Shown here: piece by piece, positions 11,665 to 24,000 of the stretch | How the letters are laid out: each line of letters opens with the position of its first letter | Numbering within the stretch: position 1 is the stretch's first letter | NCBI GenBank assembly: GCA_958510825.1 | Contig: OY294048.1 | Span: 18,307,589-18,371,588 of the forward strand | DNA: 64,000 nucleotides | Origin: Brachypterus glaber | Taxonomy: Eukaryota; Arthropoda; Insecta; Coleoptera; Kateretidae | Reading direction: 5' to 3' | Position numbers and translations under genes: made by a program | Notes under the pieces: model-generated | What the model was told of the DNA's origin: nothing | What the model saw: the letters and a program-made list of their open reading frames with translations, nothing else | The model's database searches: none

Positions 11665-12156
11665 AAAGCTTGGGCTTTCATATTTTTAATGAGCATCCTA
11701 CATAAGTTTTACTTTACTCTATATCGTATCTACCTTTCGTGTTTAAAAATGGGCTATAAAAAAAACAAATCTCTGTTTTTGTTAAAATGTGTTTTTTTTA
11801 AGAGTCTCCTCGTTAATGTAAGACCAAATTAAAAAAAAAAATCTGTCAGTTAGATTTTTTTAATTTAATATTTTGAGTGTTTAGTTCTAAAACATAACGA
11901 AAAAATGTGATTTAAAAAACATCTAAGCAATAGATATTTTTTGGAATGTTACGCCCATTATAATAGTATAGGAACATAGCGTTACAGTCCAAAATGACCA
12001 AAATTTGCTTTACGTAATACTTGAACATTCTAAAAAAAACTAAAAAGTATATCGAGAAAAAAAGCAATATACGATTTAGAGTAAAGATTATACTATGGAA
12101 TGCGATGCATTACATATCTTTACGGATTGTTTTTTATTTTTAGTCACTAAAGCCTA
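11665..12156. other. Intergenic, no gene seen
   Basis: AT-rich unique-looking sequence. A lone TTACGTAATACTTGAAC end at about 12009-12025 is probably the remnant of the MITE family at 716-938. Confidence 0.5.
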
Positions 12157-12735
12157 AAGGTCATAATTATCACTAACTTCACTAAACTGAATTAAGAAAT
12201 TTAGAAATTAAGAAGATTAAGGAACATAACCTCAAATTCTATAATAAATTTTTCGTGGTATGCAACAATTAAGATAAAAGATAAAATATACCATAAAATA
12301 ATGATACAATCTTAAAATAAACCATAGAAAAAGAAGAATTTCTGAACTACACTAATTTTTGTGCAAAATGTTATAAACAAACGTTATACAAGTATCAAAA
12401 TAAAAATGAAGATGGCGACACCTTTATATTTTAAAATTCGTACATTTTCAGTTTAAGGAAAAACACAGTAGTTATATAAGAAAATAAAAGGTACTTTTGG
12501 AGATAGTTGGTTTTAAAACACGATTTTTAGACCCAACAACTGCAAATATTGTCCTACGCAATAGATATTTGTTTTTGTTTTACTTATTCAGTCGTATTTA
12601 CACATGCTTTTCATCTATTTGCCAGTTACCTTATTATTGCATACCCCGGAAAATTTGAGGTTATATGTTTCTTAATTTTATTAATTTCTTAATTTCTTAA
12701 TTCAGTTTAATGAAGTTAGTGATAATTATGCCTGA
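12157..12735. mobile_element. Fold-back element, ~580 bp
   Basis: GGTCATAATTATCACTAACT...AATTAAGAAATT...ACATAACCTCAAATT on the left is matched in reverse at 12625-12735 (AATTTGAGGTTATATG...AGTTAGTGATAATTATG). Arms are about 110 bases; the centre has no ORF. Confidence 0.7.
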
Positions 12736-14244
12736 ATCGACCTTAAGATATTACTTTTAATTGCATTTTCTCGTAAACAGTGAATCTTAGATGATTACAT
12801 CAATGACCTATTTTATGTATTTTTTAGTATAGGATCATATTCAACTAAAAAACAGCAAAAGGCTGAAAAATTAATTGGGCAAGAAAGTGCTTGGTCCTTC
12901 CAGTTTGGCCCGCCCTTGGCTAAAATTAAAACATGAAAACAGTATATATTAATAGGCCTTGTTGATATAAAAACACATGCATAAAATAATTTCTGTACCT
13001 CAAAGGGTTCCTGAGATATTAATCTAATTTGCGGGAATGTCACTAAAGGACAGTAGCTCCCTTGCGAGGCAGTTTTGGACATAAGTTTATATGAACTTTT
13101 TTTCATGTCTTTTGATAGGAATTCACCTCCCAAAGTTATGAAAACCTAACTTGATAATGGGTCTTGCATATTAGGGTACATTGGAAACTTTAAATTAAAA
13201 AAACGCTTAAATGACCTAAAGTAGTAAAATCCCTTGGGGACTCGACTATAGTGGTCCTAAATTAACAACTGTCGTTGACAGATCTCTTGCATAAATTTTC
13301 TATCGCACAGTGTTATTATTAATTATTTATTTAAAGATTTAAATTGTTAAAAAATTATTTTAAAAAATAGTCCTGCAAATACACACATATGCGAAATTTT
13401 CGGTGTATTACTTATGACTATTTCACAAAAAAACATATAGGCCAAACCTTGCATTTTTAGTTTCTTGACCAATCAGATCAAAATGAATCTGAAAATTTTT
13501 GCACATGTGCAATTATCACTTGGTTTCTATGGAACCAAGAAACTGACAGTTACTGACATCTTAATAAATGTTATATTTTTGCAAAATGTGTTTTTAATTT
13601 GTGAAGCTTACCTTTAGTTGATTTATTTTTATTGATAAGCAATATAAATGCTTATTTTATTTCCAAAACATCCTAGGTATCCTAGCTTTAAATCACTGAT
13701 ATTCATAAATTTTCATTTATTTAATTGAATCTTGGTATTAAAAACAGGCCACTCAAAACTAATTTAAACATATATTTACAGTAAAGAAGTAAATAATTTA
13801 CTTCTTTTAAATGACGAAAATCAAAACATCAAATGACTGCGCTGGTACCAGTGCAGCGTTGACAAACTTTATTATAAACCGATCGCAAATTATTTTTTTA
13901 CGGGTGGAAACAATCGTTATTTTATTTCTTTTCAGTTGAAAACTAAACTTTTTAAACAAAAACAGCAATGATTTTTATTTAAATGCTAAAATATATGATA
14001 CCAACTATTTTATTGGAATAATCTCAAGCATAAAATAAGCAAAGTTTAGACTTGCCAACATTATCGAACAAGTGAACAACCTGGTTTTAAAAAGCCCGGC
14101 AAATTTAAAGTTTTAATTATAGTTGTAAAGTAATATTGTTGTTTAGCTCTTAAATTTTTAATTTAAATATGAAACAACATTTAACATGGTAAAATTATAT
14201 ACTTCCTTATTTTGTTTGTGAAATAGTCTTTCAAAATACCATTC
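12736..14244. other. Intergenic, no gene seen
   Basis: A weak, diverged relative of the fold-back family at 42005-43178 can be felt around 12810-13110 (CTCAAAGGGTTCCTGAGATA, TTATATGAACTTTTT). The rest is AT-rich with no exon signature or obvious repeat. Confidence 0.4.
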
Positions 14245-14361
14245 GTGCATGTTGAATTATAATTTTTTTACTGTATATAAAAAAACATTTTGCTTAAGGA
14301 AATTGCCAAGCAAAATATGTTTCTAATACAGTAAAAAAATTATCGATAATTTAACATGCAC
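14245..14361. mobile_element. Short hairpin MITE (~115 bp)
   Basis: GTGCATGTTGAATTATAATT and AATTATCGATAATTTAACAT with GCAC are inverted; TTTTTTTACTGTAT pairs with ATACAGTAAAAAAA. The loop contains a second inverted pair, CATTTTGCTTAAGG/CCAAGCAAAATATG. Confidence 0.75.
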
Positions 14362-17145
14362 TTATGATATTACTACTGAGAATTTTCAAGCAGGGTCATG
14401 CAAAATAGGGTGTTACTGTTTGTGACTTATGTTTTCAAAATAAGTGATTGAACTGGGGTCAATGAAATATGCAATTAGCAGATAAATAAAATAATATTTA
14501 TGTTTCGTCTAGGTAAAATAAATTAAATAAAAATGGTTCTATTATTCTCTTATGTTCGTTTATACCACTATATTAAAATTTACAAAATTGCTTCATATTG
14601 TATTGTATATTCATTGTTTATAACAAATTATATAAATATTATCCATATCATTATCCTTAATATTACACGCGTTTTAAAATTTTAATTATTACTTTCCCCT
14701 AGGAAGGGTAGGGGTCTTTACCTCGAAAGCCTTGCATTGATTTAAAAAAAAAACAAGTTTTTATAGTTAAAAGCTTTCTTAAACCTCCACTAAAAGCTAG
14801 ATATTTATATAAATTTCCAAAAACTAGATTTAAAAGAAGGGTTTTGGATTTTTTGATTGCTGAAAAGAGCTTTAGTATAAGGCCTAATAACTTGATGATA
14901 ATACTGATAATAAGACTTTAATCAATAATAAAAAATAAATTAAAATGTATAGAAAATTTTCAGTTAAATTATTTTGGATTGTAGACCTATATCCTATATC
15001 CTATAAGAAAAAGGTATACATAACTCGTCGAAAAGCGTCTTTATTTCAGAAAACCAGCTTGAGAGTCTAGTATATAGCATCCTTAACTTGCTTTCATATA
15101 GCAAAATATTTCTCAAAAGTTAAAAGAAAAATAAACGCTATAATTGTAAGTCTAAAAGCGCTCATAATTATATCGAAATATGTATGCTTATTATTTTAAT
15201 TCAAGGTCTTATTATTATAAGTTGCATTTTTAATACTAAATGCTCCCTAGTTTTAGACGGTAAATTACTTATATTATTGATAAAATTTAGGATGACCTAA
15301 CAATGACCAACTTCATGTCGAAAATATATAGTCTATATTGGTTTAATAGAGAACATGCTATAAATAAACTATTTTACGTCCAAAATATACTGCTCATATC
15401 TTCTCAATTTAGCTCGCTAATAATGCTTCTATTTTTCGCACTAAATGCAAGCAAATATTTCAAAACAGTATTTATTTTGTTTATTTTTTCTTAACAGATG
15501 TTTAGTATTACTAAAGTTTTCAGAATGGATTTGCAAATATATGGATTGTAAATTATTTTCAGGTCTTTTAAAAATTGTCGAAAAAAAAAGAAAATTTGAT
15601 TATTTAGCTTCTCTAAGAAGTAAAGAAGTACAGAATAAAAGTAAAAGTGACCTTAGTGAATGCAGTGAAGTTTTAGAAGAATACAGGAGGTGTATAAGAG
15701 AGCTGTTGTGGTGAAAGCAGAAGTAGTGAAATAGTGAAGATGAGAGTTAAAATGATATTGAAAATTTGTGTAAATAAGAGTGAAAGCGAAAGTAATGGCA
15801 GTCAGAAAGAACATGAATGTGAAAATTTAAATTTTCAACAAAAAATGTATGTTGTGATAAAAGTCTGAACCACAAACAAATATATTATATCTATTCTGAT
15901 CCTCCTGTTTAAACCTTTTTTACGTATATCACCTGTTTTATTTCTATAGAAAATTAGATCAAAAATATACTGCTAAACTAGGCAGAAAATAGCATGATAT
16001 TTTCGACCTAATTTAGGTCATAAATAGCATGCTATTCAGGAGCTATTTTAGGTCGATATTTTCGATCTATTATAATATAATTATATGACTAAAATAGAAT
16101 GCTATTTTAGGTTTCTAAATGGATAAAAAATAGAAATAAAAAAGCGAGCTATATTATTAGGGATAGTTTTGTGCATTTGGGACATTTTAAGGATATTTCT
16201 AGGCCATAAAAATAGGTTGGTTTTCTGGGTGTTACACTCACTGCTACAAATAGAGGTACTTTTACAACAAAACTAATAATTGGAAAAATAAACTACATAT
16301 TTAACATAAACTTAATCATATTTTTGTTTATAGTAGAACACCTAAATATTTGTAACAAATTTAATCAGTTACCCAACATTAGCTATTTACGTATAATAAA
16401 TAGTTATTTTAATATAACATAGCTTCAAATATATACAAAATAATAGCCCCAAATATATAACTGAAATAACACATTTATTAAACATTAATAAATTGTATAT
16501 TCGTGGTAAATAAATTAAACAAATAACACTAGCCTGCGAATGTTGGGTCCAAAAATGCTGTTTTAGATTTAATAACTGTTTTTAGTATTTTTTAGGATGC
16601 TGACTACGAATATAGGCTTTATTTTTTTTCAGTCGTGTTGTTTATGCATAAAACAAGATAAAAAAGAATACAAAATAATTTTAATAATACTTATATTTTA
16701 TTATAATATATATATATATATATATATTTAACTATGTTTATTGTCAAAGTTTTTAAAGAAAATCTAATTAAAAATAATTTACTAGGTTACAAATGCATTT
16801 TTTTTAATTAAAAATGTCTTAAAATAAGTTATGTCTTAAAATAAATGTCTTAAAATAAGTTATGTATATAAAATCTATTAAAATAACCTCTTAAATCCTA
16901 GAGAGGTCTTTCATCGCAGGCCTGTGGTGTATTCACGAAAATTAAAAAGAAGTATTTAATAAATTTTATTAATCAAAATCAAAAATTTATTTGCTATAAA
17001 AAGATAGTTTATTTGGTTTCCTCTAAAATATTAGGGTCAGATATATATTAAAGGTAATTAATTAAAGTTATTACCACAATTTAACTTTATAGTTATTACA
17101 ATTAACAATGGTCTTTGAAGTAACTAAAATATAAATTAGGAATTA
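14362..17145. other. Intergenic, no confirmed gene
   Basis: Mostly AT-rich text. An open frame from 15445 to 15714 ends with a charged stretch (SKEVQNKSKSDLSECSEVLE) and may be a remnant of a coding sequence, but I do not recognise it. A block at 15970-16110 repeats GCTATTTTAGGTC and AAATAGCATG motifs, and a (TA)n run is at 16705-16730. Confidence 0.4.
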
Positions 17146-17478
17146 GTTATTTATGGTATTAGTGGGTAAAGTAAGATATTGCCCATGAGAAAATTAACCT
17201 GCGAGGCGTCAGCCAAGCAGGTTAATTTTCGAGAGGGCAATATCGGTTTACCCATGAGTGCCATACAATGTTTTATCCAATAAATAGCTTAAGAATTCAT
17301 ATTTTTATTAAAAATTTTAATGACATTTACAAGAAAATAATTTGACCAGTGAACGTTGAGTGGGTAAAGAAATAATTATCCACTCAATTAAGTAAAAGCC
17401 ACGCAGGGGGTTATTATTGAGTTTATCTATTTAAAATAAAGCTGGTAATTGTCTTATTATCTGTATGTATTGGATAAA
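17146..17478 (-). mobile_element. Family G repeat, copy 1
   Basis: One of three copies (others 22948-23258 and 25899-26224, opposite orientation). Shared blocks: TTTACCCATGAGTGCCATA, a hairpin GAAAATTAACCTGC/GCAGGTTAATTTTC, and ACTCAATAATAACCCCC. The hairpin is best preserved here and in copy 3. It lies about 590 bases before the first JHBP start codon. No ORF. Confidence 0.8.
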
Positions 17479-17978
17479 GTTTATTTACCACCAATATGCT
17501 ATATACTTGCCCTCTATTTAGTTATTCTTTTAAATTGTGATGATCAATATATTTTTGTTCCTTTGTCTGTCTCTGGGTCCATGGTTTGATGAGGCTAAAA
17601 AGTTCATCAGTGCTTTGGGAAAAAGCTCGCTATTTCTAAATTTGAAAGACATTCAAAAAATTTTTAGTAGAAAAAATTAGTTTGGCAATTCAAACTGGAA
17701 ACGCGGCTAGTATTATGGGGACACTGCCATCTACATTATACTTGGAAGAACTTTTCTTTTTATAGTTTATTTTACTTTTTAATATTTTTTTTTTTTTTTA
17801 TATTTTAATTTTAAATGTTATTACCTATCTCATATGTAATAATAAAAAATAATAACATATATCAAAATTATATTTGTCACAAATATATGTATATTTTTTC
17901 TCGGTGTAATCCAAATTCTCAAAAACTTTTCATGTTGTAGCGGAGAGTGTAGTAATAAAATCAAAAAATATCAAATCA

Positions 17979-17992
17979 ATATAAAATATAAA
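17979..17992 (+). promoter_or_regulatory. Possible TATA box of the first complete JHBP gene
   Basis: The sequence ATATAAAATATAAA lies about 75-90 bases before the ATG at 18068, a reasonable place for a TATA element with a short 5' UTR. The whole area is AT-rich, so chance matches are common and no clear initiator is visible. Confidence 0.35.
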
Positions 17993-18067
17993 TATGAAGC
18001 CAAGTCAAATTGAAAAGTATTCATACTCTTAGTTTAATAATAAGCTGTTAATTGAAATATACCAAAA

Positions 18068-21000
18068 ATGTTTAAATCGGTATTATTTTGTGCTGCAATT
18101 GCACTAGTTTATGGGCAAGTTCGTAAGTATTAAAAAAAAACATTGTAAAAATTAGTTTAAAATTACAAACTACATTTACCCATAATTACCACAATAAGTA
18201 TTTATCATTTATCATTTATCTAAAATTACATTATAATGTAATTTTAACAATTCATAAATTAATTTTAAATACTTAGTTAATGTGGATTATATTTAATTTA
18301 TTTAATTATTTATTTATAATTAATTATAATAACACTAGGCAACATATCGCAACTTTTTTTTGCCCCGATCGGAAAGTAAATTTTTCTTACTAATTCGAGG
18401 GGGTAGAATCCGAATCTAACCTTAGAAAAATCCCAGCACCTAAAATTTTTGAGATATAAGTCCAGGAAATAATGACCATTTTTTTCAAATTCTTTAAAAA
18501 TAAGAGTAGGATTTTGAATATTTTTGAGTATATTAAAAAAATACGAGGAATTCAAAAATCTAAGGACCTACTGTCACAGTAAGTACGCCAAAACAAAATA
18601 GCTTAAAATGAAAGTGAAGAGTTTACTCAATTGCTCATTTGTGGCAAAACTATCAAATTTGTATAAAAATTTTATAGAACTTTTGTATATTATAACATTC
18701 CCTACAAAAATATTTATACAAATATTATTTTATTTTGCTTAGTTTGTTCGTAAAAAGTAAATAAATGAAAAAGAAATAAAATTAAAGCATACAGTGTAAA
18801 CTTTTTTCCCGAGCTCAAAAAATATATTTTTCTTATCAATTTAAAGGCGCAGAATCCAAATTTGACCTTAAAAAAAATCCAGCGCATCTTATTTTTTACC
18901 TATGAATTTAAAGTTTCCATATTCTAAGTTGGGTATTTTTTAACTAATATTGAGTCGCCAAATCTAAATTTGTCCTCGGAAAATTTTTATCTAGTGTGAT
19001 TTTAAAACAAAAGAGGGCTAAAATAATGATTTTTTTACCACTTTTATCTAATTTTTCTCAGAAACCTTAGGTAATAGAAAGGCCAGATTCGGCCTCAGCG
19101 ACCCAAAATTAGTTAAAAAACATATGACTCCAATCAGGGCAAGAAACCGTGTTGCCTAGTGTAATTATTACTACAGAACAAATTACAGTTTATTTTTTTT
19201 ATACGAATACATATATGAATAAATTTAAAAAATAGTCATAGTCTACAAAGAGAAAATATATTCTTGTATAAAGTATTTGATATATACGTATTTTACTAAT
19301 TTTAAATAATTCAATAGTTTGTTTCAAGTTCAATGTACTTATTTCCAAGAAATTATAAATATAAAAATAAATAAATAACAATAAATATACACTTGCTATA
19401 TTTCATTTATGCTACTTTAAAACAATACCTAATATTTTATTGAGAACTTTTGCTTGATTTAAATTGTAACCTCTTGGCCTAAGTAAGATGTATATTCAGC
19501 TTCAATCAAGTAAAATATTCGATTTAAGTAGTTACTCAACATAATGTTGTCACAATACTAACTGGCACCTGTGAGCTAAGGTAAGGGGAAGAGAAGAGAT
19601 AAAATATAGCATGTAAAGTATATGTGACCTTGAATTTTTTTACATTTCACGGAGGTGCCAGTTCCCAAAATGTACACAGTACTTACAAACGAGAAAAATT
19701 CTACTTGGCCAAACGATTAATTTAATTTATTAATAACTTAATTAATTAAATTAATAATTAATATTTATTTTATTTTTAGCTTCTTATATGAATCCATGTA
19801 AATTATCTGATCCAAAGTTAAACGATTGTGCTCTTAAAAATGCACATGAGGCCTTTAAATTCATCATAAAGGGTAAATATTAAAATTTATTATTAACTTT
19901 TGAACCAGTTGAGATATCGACTTCAAATTTGGAACTTTTAAATAAGACAACTTAAACTATCTTTTAGTATAATATATTATATTTAATACTTTCAGCTCTT
20001 AAAATGGAGGCACATTTTTTTAAATGGAAAGGGGGGTGGTGTAATACATTATTTTAAAGCTTATAAAATATAAAGAACTTTCACTTTCGGGTTTAGACCG
20101 TGTTAATGGATTTTCACTTTCCGACGTTTCGTCTCTTACTACTAGAGACATCTTCAGGGATTAATCTGAAACTGTTTCAGTTTCAGTTTCAGTTTCAGAT
20201 TAATCCCTGAAGATGTCTCTAGTAGTAAGAGACGAAACGTCGGAAAGTGAAAATCCATTAACACGGTCTACACCCGAAAGTGAAAGTTCTTTATATCTTA
20301 ATGGCCGTGAAAGCTTAAAAAGCTTATAAAATTCTCCATTTAACTCCATATTTTTAAATAAAAAAAAAACATTTTGGGTTTAAAATGGGGTTGAAAATGG
20401 GTATTAATGTCGAAATTCCTTAAAAAAAAACAAATAATTTTTTAAAAATGCCTAATTTCATCATAAAAAAAATGTTAATTATACTTTTAAACTAATTTTA
20501 GTTGACATAAATAAAAATTTATAAAAAAAAAACTTAAAAAATCGAATGTTTTAGCACAAAAAATTGAAAAATTAAAACTTTAAAAGACATTTTTAAAAAA
20601 ATTAAAAATGTTAGTTTAAATTTAGAATTTTATAAGCTTTAAAATGATGTATCACACAACCCCCCTTTCCATTTAAAAAAATGTCCCCCCATGCCCCCTG
20701 CCCACATTTTAAGAGCTGAAAATATCAAATATATGCTAAAAGATAGTCTAAGTTGTTTTATTTAAGAGTTCTAAATTTGAAGTCGATATCTCAGCTCGTT
20801 CAAAAGTTAAAAGGGGGGGTGACTTTTGGACCGCACTGTATACGCTTCTTGTAAGAGTAAGTAAAGTAAATTTTTAATTTCTGATCATTCTGATGATACC
20901 TAAGTTCTTTATAGAGTTTTTTTTGTGCCACGTATCTTATAATTATATCATAGTGGTATAAAAAATTATAATTCATGTGGCAGTATAGTATAAATCATGT

Positions 21001-24000
21001 GTCATTTTTGTTTTTAAAAATTAAATTAACAGTTCTCAAGTACTCAAAAAAATAAATAAATATCAAATAACTTAAGTTATTTGATATTTGTAATAATTTA
21101 CTATTTTACTATCCTTACAACTACTTTTGTTTTGATTAACACAGTCATCCAAACCGAAGTGACTGATTGATTTCGTGCTTTTTAGCACTCATCAGAGTCA
21201 CATATTAGTGTAATGACAACTGTGAAAATCAAATCTTTTCCATATGCTATATGGAGTAGAAAAAATAATTATAAGGAACAGCAATAACAGTTAGAGACAT
21301 CTGCTGGATAAAACCTAACGAACTTCCAAAAAAGGAAGCAATCGAAGGTTTCAAGAACCTAATACAAGCAGTCGATAGGGGGCAGAATTTTATGCCACGG
21401 TGGACGTTTGCTGCCAACTGAATCCTAAATATATTTTTCTACATTTTTAAAAATGTACCAAATTTTTCAATTAATTAATTTATTTGATATTTATTTATTT
21501 TTTTAATTGATATCGATATCATCCATATCGACTTGTAAATTTCAAAAAATAAATTTTAGATTCCTTGCACTTATTATGTACATTTAATTTTTTTTGAGCT
21601 GAAATTTGGCACAGGGTTTTGATATGGTATTACTCACGATATGCGGGGAGGACTTTTTTTAATCGTGTTTTTTGAAATGCCCTAGCACACTGTATATGGA
21701 ACCCTAAGCAACTTTACACAAGTATACAAAAAAAAATCACTGTCCTAAGGTTCTAACCAATCATTTCCTATGTTTTTGATGCGCTGAATCCGATTTCACC
21801 ACAAAAAAGATTAATCTCCCAGTTTTTTCACAAATCTTGTATAAAGTGTATAATTTCAATATCTATTGAAATTTGTACAATTTATACAAAAAGTCCAAAC
21901 GATTTGTGAAAAAAATGTTTGATGAATCCTTTTTTTATGATGAAGTCGGTTTCAGCGCATCTAAAAACATAGGAAATAATGGGTTAGAACCATAGGATAG
22001 AGATTTTTTTTGTGATCTGGTGCACAGGTGAAGATGCACTGGGTCACAAAAAAAGTCTTTGTCCTATGGTTCTAACCTATTATTTATTATATTTTTTTAT
22101 GCGCTGAATCCGATTTCGCCATAAAAAAAAGATTCATAGAGCAATTTTTTCAAAAATCTTATATAAATTGTAAAATTATTTAAGTTTATACATGTTATAT
22201 ATGATTTGTGAAAAAACTGCGAAATTAATCTTTTTTTATTGCTAAATCGGTTTCAGCGCATCAAAAAACATAGGAAATGATGGGTTAAAAAGTCCAGATA
22301 TTTTTTTTTGTGTTATTAAAGTTGCCTAGAGTTGTTACAATAACAACAGTTTAAGTTGCTTGGGATTTCATATACAAAAAAAAAATCGTTCAATATTTAA
22401 TACGCTTACAAATTCTTATTGTATAAAAAAACGTACCTACATTACATTACATGTTTGTTTAACTTCGTACTATTTCACTTAATTTTAAGCAAGTCCAGGA
22501 CTTGTGTGGGCTAGTAGTAGAGGGAAGCACCGGCTTAAACTGACTTTCGAAGCAGTTTCTAGCTTCACTTATCGTCTTCGGCAAATTTCAATTATTAGTT
22601 AATAAAAAAGGCAAATCGGCGCCAGTGAAAATCGAACTCACGCTAGGTGGCTAGTTGGCTTGTCATTCTGACGAGGTAGCCCACTACGTAAAGGGGCTCC
22701 AGGGAGGGGGTAAGAACACAATTTAAAAAAATGGTTTTTCTAAAAAAAATGTATATATATGAACTTTTACAGGTGATAAGAGATATCATATTCAGCCATT
22801 AGAAAAATTTATGATTAAATCTTTATTGATTAAACCAAGTGACCAGTTTACCATGGAATTAAAAAACTTTTTTGTCTATGGTCTTAAAGATGCTGTCATA
22901 AAATCAGTCAAGTAAGTATTTACTACTACCCAATTAAATGATAGCTTATTTATCCAATACATAATAAGACAATTACCAGCTTTATTTTAAATAGATAAAC
23001 TCAATAATAACCCCCGCGGGGCTTTTACTTTATTGAGTGGATAATTATTTATTTTACCCACTCAACTGTCACTTGTAAAATTATTTTCTTGTAAATGTCA
23101 TTAAAAATTTAAACAAAAATATGAATTCCTAAGCTATTTATTGGATAAAACCTTTTATGGCACTCATGGGTAAACCGATATTGCTCTCTCGAAAATTAAC
23201 ATGCGAGGGGTCAGCATGGGCAATATCTTACTTTACCCACTAGTACCATAAATAACTATTATTATAACCGTGATGACTTGACAACCTTGACAACCAATAA
23301 CATGATTGAACTTATTTTTTATTAACCGTTTTTAAGCATTATTTGACGACGGTCAATAGTAAAAAAAATAAGACACTACTAACTTTTTTCAACTTATTTG
23401 TTAAACTGACAACTGATTTTCCCTCTCCGCTGGCGGTTCGTAAAAAACGTTTATTCTGGAGTTCTAAAAACTTTAGTCATAATATACTATTTTCTACTAC
23501 CTAATTAGGTGCTAGCTTATACACGGTCTTTTTTAAATATTTTTTGTTTTTTTGAAGCTTGGTCTGTAGAACGTAGATAAAATATTGTACGAAGTTCGTT
23601 TGGTTTGCGACTGGCTTTTAGTGCACCCGCAAGGTTTTTCCACTCCGCTGGCGCCAGCGCTTCTGCGCGTTCTTTAAAAACTTTTATTCTCGTGCACTAA
23701 AACTTAAGTCGCAAACTTTTTTCATAATATACTTTTTTTCACTACTAGCTTTAAAACATACCATTATTTATCATGTTTTCAGACTGTGAAATCAATTTTC
23801 TTCACCTATAGCAATAATAATTTTTTCTCTCCTAGTAGGAGTAAATTTTATAAACAATTGATTTCTGTCACTTAATTTTTTCAGTTCTTTGTGCAATTTT
23901 TACCAAACCAATTAAATAACTTTCTATTTATTAAAATTTAATAAATAGAATATTTAATATAGTTCATTATAATTATTACCAATTAGCTAAATATTATGAA

